From: UBA2779 sp965232165
GTDB taxonomy: Bacteria > Spirochaetota > Spirochaetia > DSM-2461
Assembly: GCA_965232165.1 (NCBI GenBank)
Contig: CBDDOY010000002.1
Location: 930,001-994,000, forward strand
Reading direction: 5' to 3'
Length of the DNA: 64,000 nt
A program made the translations under genes and the position numbers. Position 1 is the stretch's first letter. The number at the start of each line of letters is the position of its first letter. This document shows, piece after piece, positions 37,204 through 47,196 of the stretch. Below the pieces are notes generated by a model, which was given only the letters and a program-made list of their open reading frames with translations, was not told the origin of the DNA and did no database searches.

Positions 37204-37591
37204 TTTCGGTGTTGTAAGAGGATTGATAATTCCGGCGGTATTATCTGCCTGTGAGCTGCAGGCAGGCGGTTGAAATTTCCCGCGTCGGAAGCCGTGCATC
37301 CGAATCCGCCCTTCGGGGTTCGTTCCTCACCCCTCCTTTGACGGCTGCCGATGCCCCTGTTTCGCCTCCGGCACATTGAAGAAAACATTGAGGACCATTC
37401 ACTTCTCCTTCTCCATTTACCCGGAAGACATCGCATTGCCAATAAAATCGAATATTTTGACCGCATTCGCTGTCAAAATATTCACACCCTCCCCGCCGTT
37501 CCTGTTTCTCCAGCCGTTGAGGAACCATTATTTCAGAAACCACCATAGCCGCTATGGTACTTCATAAAGTGAACCTGCTATACTTTATTCT

Positions 37592-38495
37592 GTGGGGAAG
37601 TCGCCTGCGCTTACTAATATCAAGATCACCCTTGATCACTTCTTCAAGTTCCAGTTGCGTGAGTTCCTGGGCGTCTGCGGCTACCGTGTTGAGTCAGAAC
37701 ACGAGATGCTGCATTTTCCCAAAAAACTGGATGCCCTCGTCATAGGGGAAGGCTCGGCAGCCGCCAGTGATTTCAAGTTTTTTAACTACTTCAGACGCTA
37801 CAATCTGATCAGCTATAAGTCCTTCAATGACAGTCTGTGCATGCAGGATATCTATGCTCTATCTTTATATTACCATTTATACCTGCAAGAGCAGGCCGAT
37901 GCGGATTACGGAAATACCACCATAACCCTTATCTGCTCCCGCACGCCAAAGAAGTTTATCAGCACATATAAAGACCTGTTCACAGAGGTGCAGCGCGGGC
38001 ATTTTGTCGGCAGTTATGCGATGTACCAGATTCATATCATCAACATCGAAAGAATTGATATTTCCGGCCCTGACGGGATATTCTTATCCGAATTCTGCCG
38101 AGAAATTGGCAGGATTTCCGGGGAGGCCGAGATACAGAGTGCCAATTATCCCCGGGAGATAATTGACAAATTGCTGTCAGGGTATAAAATGAGAATGGGA
38201 CTCTTTGAGGGAAAGGAGGGAGATAACATGGGAGCCGTCGCCGATGTGACAGAACTCGTCAGACCGAAACTTAAGCAGGCATGGAAAGAGGGAGAGATAG
38301 CAGGGCAACAGTTGGGCATACAGAGATAGCCGGACAATTCAGAAAGGCATTCAGAAAGGCCGACAGGAAGGCATTCAGGAAGGCATTCAGAAAGGTGTCA
38401 ATCAAACCGCCAAAAGGTTGAAGGAAGCCGGTGTTGCCGCCGCTATAATATGCAAGACAACCGGATTAACCCAGGCGGAGATTGATAAACTCTAG
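37592..38495 (+). pseudogene. Array unit 9: broken at start of tail repeats
   Basis: The frame reads normally to residue 244 and then meets CAGAGATAG, giving a stop at 38329. The remaining sequence (CCGGACAATTCAG, then repeats and the usual C-terminal tail) continues to 38495 out of use. The scar looks like a small local rearrangement inside the 12-bp repeats, leaving only about four of them. The spacer after unit 8 differs by one base (CCCGGAAGAC). The product, if made, lacks the repeat tail and the helix-turn-helix-like end. Confidence 0.85.
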
Positions 38496-38883
38496 TTTCG
38501 GTGTTGTAAGAGGATTGATAATTCCGGCGGTATTATCTGCCTGTGAGCTGCAGGCAGGCGGTTGAAATTTCCCGCGTCGGAAGCCGTGCATCCGAATCCG
38601 CCCTTCGGGGTTCGTTCCTCACCCCTCCTTTGACGGCTGCCGATGCCCCTGTTTCGCCTCCGGCACATTGAAGAAAACATTGAGGACCATTCACTTCTCC
38701 TTCTCCATTTACCCGAAAGACATCGCATTGCCAATAAAATCGAATATTTTGACCGCATTCGCTGTCAAAATATTCACACCCTCCCCGCCGTTCCTGTTTC
38801 TCCAGCCGTTGAGGAACCATTATTTCAGAAACCACCATAGCCGCTATGGTACTTCATAAGGTGAACCTGCTATACTTCATTCT

Positions 38884-39880
38884 GTGGGAAAGTCGCCTGC
38901 GCTTACTAATATCAAGATCACCCTTGATCACTTCTTCAAGTTCCAGTTGCGTGAGTTCCTGGGCGTCTGCGGCTACCGTGTTGAGTCAGAACACGAGATG
39001 CTGCATTTTCCCAAAAAACTGGATGCCCTCGTTATCGGGGAAGGCTCGGCAGCCGCCAGTGATTTCAAGTTTTTTAACTACTTCAGACGCTACAATCTGA
39101 TCAGCTATAAGTCCTTCAATGACAGTCTGTGCATGCAGGATATCTATGCTCTATCTTTATATTACCATTTATACCTGCAAGAGCAGGCCGATGCGGATTA
39201 CGGAAATACCACCATAACCCTTATCTGCTCCCGCACGCCAAAGAAGTTTATCAGCACATATAAAGACCTGTTCACAGAGGTGCAGCGCGGGCATTTTGTC
39301 GGCAGTTATGCGATGTACCAGATTCATATCATCAACATCGAAAGAATTGATATTTCCGGCCCTGACGGGATATTCTTATCCGAATTCTGCCGAGAAATTG
39401 GCAGGATTTCCGGGGAGGCCGAGATACAGAGTGCCAATTATCCCCGGGAAATAATTGACAAATTGCTGTCAGGGTATAAAATGAGAATGGGACTCTTTGA
39501 GGGAAAGGAGGGAGATAACATGGGAGCCGTCGCCGATGTGACAGAACTCGTCAGACCGAAACTTAAGCAGGCATGGAAAGAGGGAGAGCTTGCAGGGCAA
39601 CAGTTGGGCATACAGAAAGGCATACAGAAAGGCATACAGAAAGGCATTCAGAAAGGCATTCAGAAAGGCCGACAGGAAGGCATTCAGAAAGGCATTCAGA
39701 CAGGAAGGCATTCAGGAAGGCCGACAGGAAGGCATTCAGAAAGGGCGACAGGAAGGCATTCAGGAAGGCATTCAGAAAGGTGTCAATCAAACCGCCAAAA
39801 GGTTGAAGGAAGCCGGTGTTGCCGCCGCTATAATATGCAAGACAACCGGATTAACCCAGGCGGAGATTGATAAACTCTAG
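38884..39880 (+). pseudogene. Array unit 10: frameshifted inside tail repeats
   Basis: The frame is normal through the first repeats, then an apparent 8-base loss (CATTCAGACAGGAAGG in place of a full repeat) shifts it near 39710. The open frame continues to 39870 as a 328-residue protein whose tail reads GRHSGRPTGRHSERATG instead of GIQK/GRQE units. The usual tail remains in another frame to 39880. Because the repeat is 12 bp, gain or loss of non-multiples of 3 inside it switches the tail completely. Confidence 0.85.
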
Positions 39881-40267
39881 TTTCGGTGTTGTAAGAGGAT
39901 TGATAATTCCGGCGGTATTATCTGCCTGTGAGCTGCAGGCAGGCGGTTGAAATTTCCCGCGTCGGAAGCCGTGCATCCGAATCCGCCCTTCGGGGTTCGT
40001 TCCTCACCCCTCCTTTGACGGCTGCCGATGCCCCTGTTTCGCCTCCGGCACATTGAAGAAAACATTGAGGACCATTCACTTCTCCTTCTCCATTTACCCG
40101 AAAGACATCGCATTGCCAATAAAATCGAATATTTTGACCGCATTCGCTGTCAAAATATTCACACCCTCCCCGCCGTTCCTGTTTCTCCAGCCGTTGAGGA
40201 ACCATTATTTCAGAAACCACCATAGCCGCTATGGTGCTTCATAAGTGAACCTGCTATACTTTATTCT

Positions 40268-42328
40268 GTGGGAAAGTCGCCTGCGCTTACTAATATCAAG
40301 ATCACCCTTGATCACTTCTTCAAGTTCCAGTTGCGTGAGTTCCTGGGCGTCTGCGGCTACCGTGTTGAGTCAGAACACGAGATGCTGCATTTTCCCAAAA
40401 AACTGGATGCCATTGTCATCGGAGAAGGCTCGGCAGCCGCCATTCAAGTTTTTTAACTACTTCAGACGCTACAATCTGATCAGCTATAAGTCCTTCAATG
40501 ACGAGTTATTGTCAATAGTTGTGGATGAGAAAATTTCAAATCCTTCATTTTTTTCACGCGAATCCTCCCTTGAAGACTCCATCTTTACAAAACACACCCT
40601 CAATAACCCTGGGGATTAGCTTGTATCCACGTAGCTTTCGCCAGTTCTTTTCAGCCTCCAGGCAGAGCTTCCAAACCATACTTAATGTTGCCACCCTTGA
40701 ACCACAGCCCCTGGTTCTCTTCGTTCTAAGGCGGACAGTAGCAAAAACTCATCGGGTTGGTCGTCCTGATGTGAGTCCAGTGCATCGCCGGAAATTTGTA
40801 GAACGTGAACAGCTTCTCCCTGTCCTTTTCCAGACACTGGGCGGCCCTGGGGTATTTAGCCTGAAAGGAATCAATGAATAAGTCATAGGCTTTAAGAGCA
40901 TTCTGCTCGGTATCTGCCATATACATTTCATGAATCATTGACTTGGCCTTGCCCTGGATATTCCCATTTTGTTTAACACATTCGCTGTCTTGTGCACCCA
41001 GCAACGCTGTTTTTTTGTTTCGGGAAAGATTTCATCCAGGGCATTCAGCGCACCCTCCCCAATGGCCAGCCTGGGGGCGGTGGTGAGTTCGGGCTTTCAG
41101 TTCCAGCCGTGAGTATCCGTCACTGACGGCTAGAAGTTCCTTCTTCCCATCCTTGTCAGCTCCCATGATTACAAGAATGCAGCTCCTTTGATCATCAAGC
41201 CTTATTGAAGTAGTGTCCACCCAGATGTAGGCGTATTCCTTAGCTTTCAAATCACGTTTCTCCCACTGAAGAAACTCATCTTCCCAGAACCTGCGCTCAA
41301 GCGGACTATGTTCGTCGCCGACAGTCCGGCAATACCTTCACCCAGAATCGAGGCAAGAGCTGTCTGGAAAGCAGATGTGGACACACCGCCGGAACAAGGT
41401 TGTCGATACTGGGAGTTCTGCGCATATAGGTTGGCAGTATGGCACTGGTGAAGCGATCCTCTCGCTTGCTCTTTAACCTGTCATCCACTCTTGGAACCTT
41501 GATTTGCATTTGACCAACCCCTGTCACAATTTTTCGTTGGGCGTGGGCGTACAACCTTGCGCAGCCGCCAGTGATTTCAAGTTTTTTAACTACTTCAGAC
41601 GCTACAATCTGATCAGCTATAAGTCCTTCAATGACAGTCTGTGCATGCAGGATATCTATGCTCTATCTTTATATTACCATTTATACCTGCAAGAGCAGGC
41701 CGATGCGGATTACGGAAATACCACCATAACCCTTATCTGCTCCCGCACGCCAAAGAAGTTTATCAGCACATATAAAGACCTGTTCACAGAGGTGCAGCGC
41801 GGGCATTTTGTCGGCAGTTATGCGATGTACCAGATTCATATCATCAACATCGAAAGAATTGATATTTCCGGCCCTGACGGGATATTCTTATCCGAATTCT
41901 GCCGAGAAATTGGCAGGATTTCCGGGGAGGCCGAGATACAGAGTGCCAATTATCCCCGGGAAATAATTGACAAATTGCTGTCAGGGTATAAAATGAGAAT
42001 GGGACTCTTTGAGGGAAAGGAGGGAGATAACATGGGAGCCGTCGCCGATGTGACAGAACTCGTCAGACCGAAACTTAAGCAGGCATGGAAAGAGGGAGAG
42101 CTTGCAGGGCAACAGTTGGGCATACAGAAAGGCATACAGAAAGGCATTCAGAAAGGCATTCAGAAAGGCCGACAGGAAGGCCGACAGGAAGGCATTCAGG
42201 AAGGCATTCAGGAAGGCATTCAGAAAGGTGTCAATCAAACCGCCAAAAGGTTGAAGGAAGCCGGTGTTGCCGCCGCTATAATATGCAAGACAACCGGATT
42301 AACCCAGGCGGAGATTGATAAACTCTAG
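40268..42328 (+). pseudogene. Array unit 11: interrupted by decayed IS256-like copy
   Basis: The 5' part loses GTGAT near 40443, which shifts the frame and ends it at 40456. The unit is then cut at 40503 by an IS256-like remnant; the 3' part resumes at about 41562 and runs to 42328 with nine tail repeats. About 70 bp (CAGCCGCC to TTCAATGAC) occurs on both sides of the remnant, far more than an IS256 target duplication. Confidence 0.88.
40503..41562 (-). mobile_element. Decayed IS256-family copy
   Basis: Matches the intact element at 28.9 kb from its left end (GAGTTATTGTCAATAGTTG) but lacks the last ~266 bp at the other end, including the transposase N-terminus and one inverted repeat. The rest is riddled with small deletions of about 3-30 bp at ten or so places, with few base changes between them. 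It cannot make a transposase. Confidence 0.88.
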
Positions 42329-42716
42329 TTTCGGTGTTGTAAGAGGATTGATAATTCCGGCGGTATTATCTGCCTGTGAGCTGCAGGCAGGCGGTTGAAA
42401 TTTCCCGCGTCGGAAGCCGTGCATCCGAATCCGCCCTTCGGGGTTCGTTCCTCACCCCTCCTTTGACGGCTGCCGATGCCCCTGTTTCGCCTCCGGCACA
42501 TTGAAGAAAACATTGAGGACCATTCACTTCTCCTTCTCCATTTACCCGAAAGACATCGCATTGCCAATAAAATCGAATATTTTGACCGCATTCGCTGTCA
42601 AAATATTCACACCCTCCCCGCCGTTCCTGTTTCTCCAGCCGTTGAGGAACCATTATTTCAGAAACCACCATAGCCGCTATGGTACTTCATAAAGTGAACC
42701 TGCTATACTTTATTCT

Positions 42717-43625
42717 GTGGGGAAGTCGCCTGCGCTTACTAATATCAAGATCACCCTTGATCACTTCTTCAAGTTCCAGTTGCGTGAGTTCCTGGGCGTC
42801 TGCGGCTACCGTGTTGAGTCAGAACACGAGATGCTGCATTTTCCCAAAAAACTGGATGCCCTCGTTATCGGGGAAGGCTCGGCAGCCGCCAGTGATTTCA
42901 AGATTTTTAACTACTTCAGACGCTACAATCTGATCAGTTATAAATCCTTCAATGACAGTCTGCGCATGCAGGATATCTATGCTCTATCTTTATATTACCA
43001 TTTATACCTGCAAGAGCAGGCCGATGCGGATTACGGAAATACCACCATAACCCTTATCTGCTCCCGCACGCCAAAGAAGTTTATCAGCACATATAAAGAC
43101 CTGTTCACAGAGGTGCAGCGCGGGCATTTTGTCGGCAGTTATGCGATGTACCAGATTCATATCATCAACATCGAAAGAATTGATATTTCCGGCCCTGACG
43201 GGATATTCTTATCCGAATTCTGCCGAGAAATTGGCAGGATTTCCGGGGAGGCCGAGATACAGAGTGCCAATTATCCCCGGGAGATAATTGACAAATTGCT
43301 GTCAGGGTATAAAATGAGAATGGGACTCTTTGAGGGAAAGGAGGGAGATAACATGGGAGCCGTCGCCGATGTGACAGAACTCGTCAGACCGAAACTTAAG
43401 CAGGCATGGAAAGAGGGAGAGCTTGCAGGGCAACAGTTGGGCATACAGAAAGGCATTCAGAAAGGCATTCAGAAAGGCATTCAGAAAGGCCGACAGGAAG
43501 GCATTCAGGAAGGCATTCAGAAAGGTGTCAATCAAACCGCCAAAAGATTGAAGGAAGCCGGTGTTGCCGCCGCTATAATATGCAAGACAACCGGATTAAC
43601 CCAGGCGGAGATTGATAAACTCTAG
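42717..43625 (+). CDS. Array unit 12: Rpn/PD-(D/E)XK-like protein, 7 tail repeats
   Basis: 302 residues, apparently the same protein as unit 5, including markers GTGGGG, DFKIF and AAAAGATTG. The tail repeats are four GIQK, GRQE, GIQE, GIQK. Spelling of some repeat codons differs (all ATT here), so it is not a plain copy of unit 5 at DNA level. Confidence 0.72.
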   Translation: MGKSPALTNIKITLDHFFKFQLREFLGVCGYRVESEHEMLHFPKKLDALVIGEGSAAASDFKIFNYFRRYNLISYKSFNDSLRMQDIYALSLYYHLYLQEQADADYGNTTITLICSRTPKKFISTYKDLFTEVQRGHFVGSYAMYQIHIINIERIDISGPDGIFLSEFCREIGRISGEAEIQSANYPREIIDKLLSGYKMRMGLFEGKEGDNMGAVADVTELVRPKLKQAWKEGELAGQQLGIQKGIQKGIQKGIQKGRQEGIQEGIQKGVNQTAKRLKEAGVAAAIICKTTGLTQAEIDKL

Positions 43626-44013
43626 TTTCGGTGTTGTAAGAGGATTGATAATTCCGGCGGTATTATCTGCCTGTGAGCTGCAGGCAGGCGGTTGAAATTT
43701 CCCGCGTCGGAAGCCGTGCATCCGAATCCGCCCTTCGGGGTTCGTTCCTCACCCCTCCTTTGACGGCTGCCGATGCCCCTGTTTCGCCTCCGGCACATTG
43801 AAGAAAACATTGAGGACCATTCACTTCTCCTTCTCCATTTACCCGAAAGACATCGCATTGCCAATAAAATCGAATATTTTGACCGCATTCGCTGTCAAAA
43901 TATTCACACCCTCCCCGCCGTTCCTGTTTCTCCAGCCGTTGAGGAACCATTATCTCAGAAACCACCATAGCCGCTATGGTACTTCATAAAGTGAACCTGC
44001 TATACTTCATTCT

Positions 44014-44994
44014 GTGGGAAAGTCGCCTGCGCTTACTAATATCAAGATCACCCTTGATCACTTCTTCAAGTTCCAGTTGCGTGAGTTCCTGGGCGTCTGC
44101 GGCTACCGTGTTGAGTCAGAACACGAAATGCTGCATTTTCCCAAAAAACTGGATGCCCTCGTTATCGGGGAAGGCTCGGCAGCCGCCAGTGATTTCAAGA
44201 TTTTTAACTACTTCAGACGCTACAATCTGATCAGTTATAAATCCTTCAATGACAGTCTGCGCATGCAGGATATCTATGCTCTATCTTTATATTACCATTT
44301 ATACCTGCAAGAGCAGGCCGATGCGGATTACGGAAATACCACCATAACCCTTATCTGCTCCCGCACGCCAAAGAAGTTTATCAGCACATATAAAGACCTG
44401 TTCACAGAGGTGCAGCGCGGGCATTTTGTCGGCAGTTATGCGATGTACCAGATTCATATCATCAACATCGAAAGAATTGATATTTCCGGCCCTGACGGGA
44501 TATTCTTATCCGAATTCTGCCGAGAAATTGGCAGGATTTCCGGGGAGGCCGAGATACAGAGTGCCAATTATCCCCGGGAAATAATTGACAAATTGCTGTC
44601 AGGGTATAAAATGAGAATGGGACTCTTTGAGGGAAAGGAGGGAGATAACATGGGAGCCGTCGCCGATGTGACAGAACTCGTCAGACCGAAACTTAAGCAG
44701 GCATGGAAAGAGGGAGAGCTTGCAGGGCAACAGTTGGGCATACAGAAAGGCATACAGAAAGGCATACAGAAAGGCATTCAGAAAGGCATTCAGAAAGGCC
44801 GACAGGAAGGCATTCAGAAAGGCATTCAGAAAGGCCGACAGGAAGGCATTCAGAAAGGGCGACAGGAAGGCATTCAGGAAGGCATTCAGAAAGGTGTCAA
44901 TCAAACCGCCAAAAGGTTGAAGGAAGCCGGTGTTGCCGCCGCTATAATATGCAAGACAACCGGATTAACCCTGGCGGAGATCGATAAACTCTAG
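44014..44994 (+). CDS. Array unit 13: Rpn/PD-(D/E)XK-like protein, 13 tail repeats
   Basis: 326 residues, the longest tail (five GIQK, GRQE, two GIQK, GRQE, GIQK, GRQE, GIQE, GIQK). Markers match units 6 and 8. The C-terminus has Leu for Gln (TGLTLAEIDKL), a change not seen in other units. This is the last unit; its spacer keeps about 65 bp and then turns into FGE-domain sequence. Confidence 0.72.
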   Translation: MGKSPALTNIKITLDHFFKFQLREFLGVCGYRVESEHEMLHFPKKLDALVIGEGSAAASDFKIFNYFRRYNLISYKSFNDSLRMQDIYALSLYYHLYLQEQADADYGNTTITLICSRTPKKFISTYKDLFTEVQRGHFVGSYAMYQIHIINIERIDISGPDGIFLSEFCREIGRISGEAEIQSANYPREIIDKLLSGYKMRMGLFEGKEGDNMGAVADVTELVRPKLKQAWKEGELAGQQLGIQKGIQKGIQKGIQKGIQKGRQEGIQKGIQKGRQEGIQKGRQEGIQEGIQKGVNQTAKRLKEAGVAAAIICKTTGLTLAEIDKL

Positions 44995-45125
44995 TTTCGG
45001 TGTTGTAAGAGGATTGATAATTCCGGCGGTATTATCTGCCTGTGAGCTGCAGGCAGGCGGTTGAGAACTCCACCGTCTGCATCGGCACATTAAAGAAGTC
45101 CCTGAGAGCCATTCACTTCCTCTGC

Positions 45126-45411
45126 TTACCCGAAAGACATCACACCGCCAAAAAATCCCCCCGCTGTTACCAATATACCAGGCCACTTCATCCGCATCAT
45201 CGCCTCCTGCGTAAAGGTATCCTTCAGAGGCATTGCCCCCCGGGCCGCATACTCCCATTCGGCCTCTGCCGACAGCCTGTACCCATCTGCGTTCCAGTCC
45301 GCTGTCACACTGGTTCCGTTTATCGTGTAGACAGGGGTCAATCCCTTCCATGGATAAGATAAAAGCGAAGTTGGCAATTACCAGTGAATGTGAGATACAA
45401 ATCACGGCCAT
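45126..45411 (-). pseudogene. FGE/SUMF1-domain fragment
   Basis: Minus-strand sequence encodes GLTPVYTINGTSVTADWNADGYRLSAEAEWEYAARG, in pieces closely matching the middle of the FGE-lipoprotein at 50.0-51.1 kb, then in a shifted frame NASEGYLYAGGDDADEVAWYIGNSGG. The fragment then jumps directly to the sequence that follows the lipoprotein gene (GGIFWRCDV in this frame, matching the GGCGGTGTGATGGCTTTCGG stretch). It therefore lost the variable C-terminal region. One frameshift and no start remain, so it is a relic. Confidence 0.8.
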
Positions 45412-45714
45412 CGTTATGAATTTGGATAAAATGGCAGAAGATGAGATAAGAGCGATTAAGAAAACCTATAAAATCCGTAGGAAGAAGGTGACGTGATGAC
45501 TTTTTAAGCAAGCCCTATATATAGAATCCACCAATCCTACGAAATTTTACCCCAAGATCGTATAATAATCTCTACAAATCTTAGTTCGTTTTGAGCAACC
45601 ACCTATACTTTGCACACAGCAGGGCCCCAAAAATCAAAAGAACTCATCAGAAATTGCCCTCAAGTCTCAAATTCCGGCAGGCTCCTATCCCCTAAAAGCA
45701 GACTTACTCCCCTC
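45412..45714. other. Stretch without a clear gene
   Basis: A plus-strand frame ending at 45496 encodes DKIKAKLAITSECEIQITAIVMNLDKMAEDE and a basic end; its upstream part overlaps the FGE fragment, so it may be the tail of a lost gene. I do not recognise it. The rest shows nothing. Confidence 0.3.
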
Positions 45715-46425
45715 TTACAACCCCGAAACAGATTCCCCCGGCATTTCATCCCACGACCTGCCATCAAGGAGGCGCCCGGTCTTCTTCCTGTTCGCTCCGC
45801 CCCATTGCTTGAAGAAAACCGGCGGCCCTGCCCGGCGGCATTGGTCGCGGATGTCTATCACCCAGTCCCCGTTCATGGGCCGTGCCTTCGGTCCAGACTC
45901 ACCGCCAACGATCACCTAGGCAATACCATCAAGATCAAGGTTCCCCAGCGGACCAAGAAGAGGCTCAACCGAGAGGAACTTCAAGTGGGCCTGCGTTTTT
46001 CGAAGGGCATCGATCCATGATTTACAGTCTTCTGTTTCAACGCTGACACCCATCAAGATATTTGGCGCCCACCCCAGGCTGGAGATGAGCTGCGCAAGTC
46101 GGCCAGCCCGCTTTGTCAGTACCTGAAAACGATGCCAGTGGGCCCGGCGCATCACGTCAAAGACCTTCTTGATGTACGAAGCGGGAACGTTCTTGTGAAA
46201 TAGGTCGCTCATGGAGTTGACGAATATCGTCTGGGGCTTCTTCCAACTCAACGGAATTTCGAGCATCCGCGGTTGCAGGGTTAAGTTGAAGCCGTTGATG
46301 TAGTTGGCCTGGCCCATGGCCTGGAGCCGCTCCGCCATGCGCTTGGCATAGCAGTACTTACAACCGGTACTGATCTTGGTGCAGCCGGTTACGGGATTCC
46401 AAGTGGATTCGGTTCATTCTATGGT
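45715..46425 (-). pseudogene. DUF5131 (phage Gp37/Gp68-like) protein with two in-frame stops
   Basis: The minus-strand frame reads through TESTWNPVTGCTKISTGCKYCYAKRMAERL, NSMSDLFHKNVP, FQVLTKRAGRL, GVSVETED, LSVEPLLG and VIVGGESGPKARPM to FFKQWGGANRKKTGR, the full motif order of the DUF5131 family, which has a CxnCxxC radical-SAM-like cysteine set. Two stops interrupt it: TGA where the family has Trp (IE-W-TE) and TAG where it again has Trp (DGI(D/A)-W-VIVGGE). Both are single-base changes of TGG. The start codon also seems lost. The family is common in phages and plasmids; its function is unclear. Confidence 0.8.
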
Positions 46426-46617
46426 AGGGGTTCAAATCGACTTCGGCATCTTCTTCGCTAATGCCCACACCAATCAAATGAAAATGAGAGAGGAAAGCTC
46501 TTTTTTCTCAAACACAGATATGATATCCTTCCAAGTGCTTTTGCGGCCATCTAAAAGTTCCTTTTGGTTTGGCCACAACATCAAACATCCGCGGTTCATC
46601 CATTTCTGATTCGGCTT
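46426..46617. other. Gap between DUF5131 relic and peptidase gene
   Basis: Only short frames are present; one minus-strand piece reads MDEPRMFDVVAKPKGTFRW before a stop. I see no supported gene. Confidence 0.3.
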
Positions 46618-47196
46618 TTATGAGATTCCGTATTTCCCCTTGGTGCGATTCTTAGTTTGAGAAAATTCGCTAACGATATCAAAATCATCAAAGATAAAAT
46701 TTTTAGCTTCATTTCTATAGAAATTGTTTTTATCCAAAATGGCTATAATGCCAAACAGAGATGCCGTACTTTCCTGTTTACCGAGATACCGGCGATTACG
46801 CAATTCACATAACAGAAGGTGACCCAACTCATGGGCAAGAATCACTCGCTGTTTTTTAGCTTCCAAATTGGGATGCACATACACAAGAAAGCTTTTACCC
46901 TTTATATGCAGGGCACAGCCAGGCACAGGGAGCGGATCATTGGTTTTCAAGCGTTTTACAACGATACGAAAAAGTTTGTTTTTTACTTTGTGTCTTATAT
47001 AACTTTCAATAGCACGGATAAAATGGGCTAAATAATGCACCTTAAAGGAATGTTCGCCATCTTCAAAGAAGTTACCTCGAAAAAAATTTTCAACCGTTTC
47101 GATGACATTTTTGTCAAGGTCCGGGAATTTCTCTCTTATGAATTTAATCAGGCCGTCATTGAGCAGTTTAGCCTTTCGGGAGTTCGTAGAGTTCAT
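46618..47196 (-). CDS. ImmA/IrrE-like metallopeptidase
   Basis: A ~192-residue protein with the zinc-protease motif HELGH in VILAHELGHLLLCELR (about two thirds along) and preceding LVYVHPNL strand, as in ImmA/IrrE peptidases that cut repressors or antitoxins. The start at 47196 is chosen because GGAGAG lies 4-9 bases upstream; it overlaps the end of the upstream small gene by 29 bases. The first ~90 residues are helical and basic with no recognised DNA-binding domain. The two genes likely form a regulator/antitoxin-peptidase pair, which is inference from layout only. Confidence 0.72.
   Translation of the reverse strand: MNSTNSRKAKLLNDGLIKFIREKFPDLDKNVIETVENFFRGNFFEDGEHSFKVHYLAHFIRAIESYIRHKVKNKLFRIVVKRLKTNDPLPVPGCALHIKGKSFLVYVHPNLEAKKQRVILAHELGHLLLCELRNRRYLGKQESTASLFGIIAILDKNNFYRNEAKNFIFDDFDIVSEFSQTKNRTKGKYGIS

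Larger units (their letters stand above)
23170..45062 (+). repeat. Tandem gene array: 13 head-to-tail ~1.3-kb units
   Basis: Thirteen near-identical units follow each other in the same orientation. Each has a GTG-started gene for a ~300-residue Rpn-like protein and a conserved ~390-bp spacer. Start-to-start spacing is 1292-1384 bp in uninterrupted units, with much of the difference explained by 12-bp repeats. Units start at 23241, 24598, 25955, 27312, 32356, 33653, 34962, 36283, 37592, 38884, 40268, 42717 and 44014. Units 1, 2, 3, 5, 6, 7, 8, 12 and 13 are open; 4 and 11 hold insertions; 9 and 10 are broken. The array ends where unit 13's spacer runs into an FGE-domain fragment. Near-identity across units implies recent amplification or continuing gene conversion. 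Confidence 0.95.

Noticed and set aside
23187..44000. CRISPR array in the 12-bp repeat tracts
   Set aside because: The repeats are contiguous, without unique spacers, and lie inside coding sequence; no cas genes are present.
46376..46609. Plus-strand frame between the DUF5131 relic and the peptidase gene
   Set aside because: No ribosome-binding site and no recognisable sequence; probably chance.
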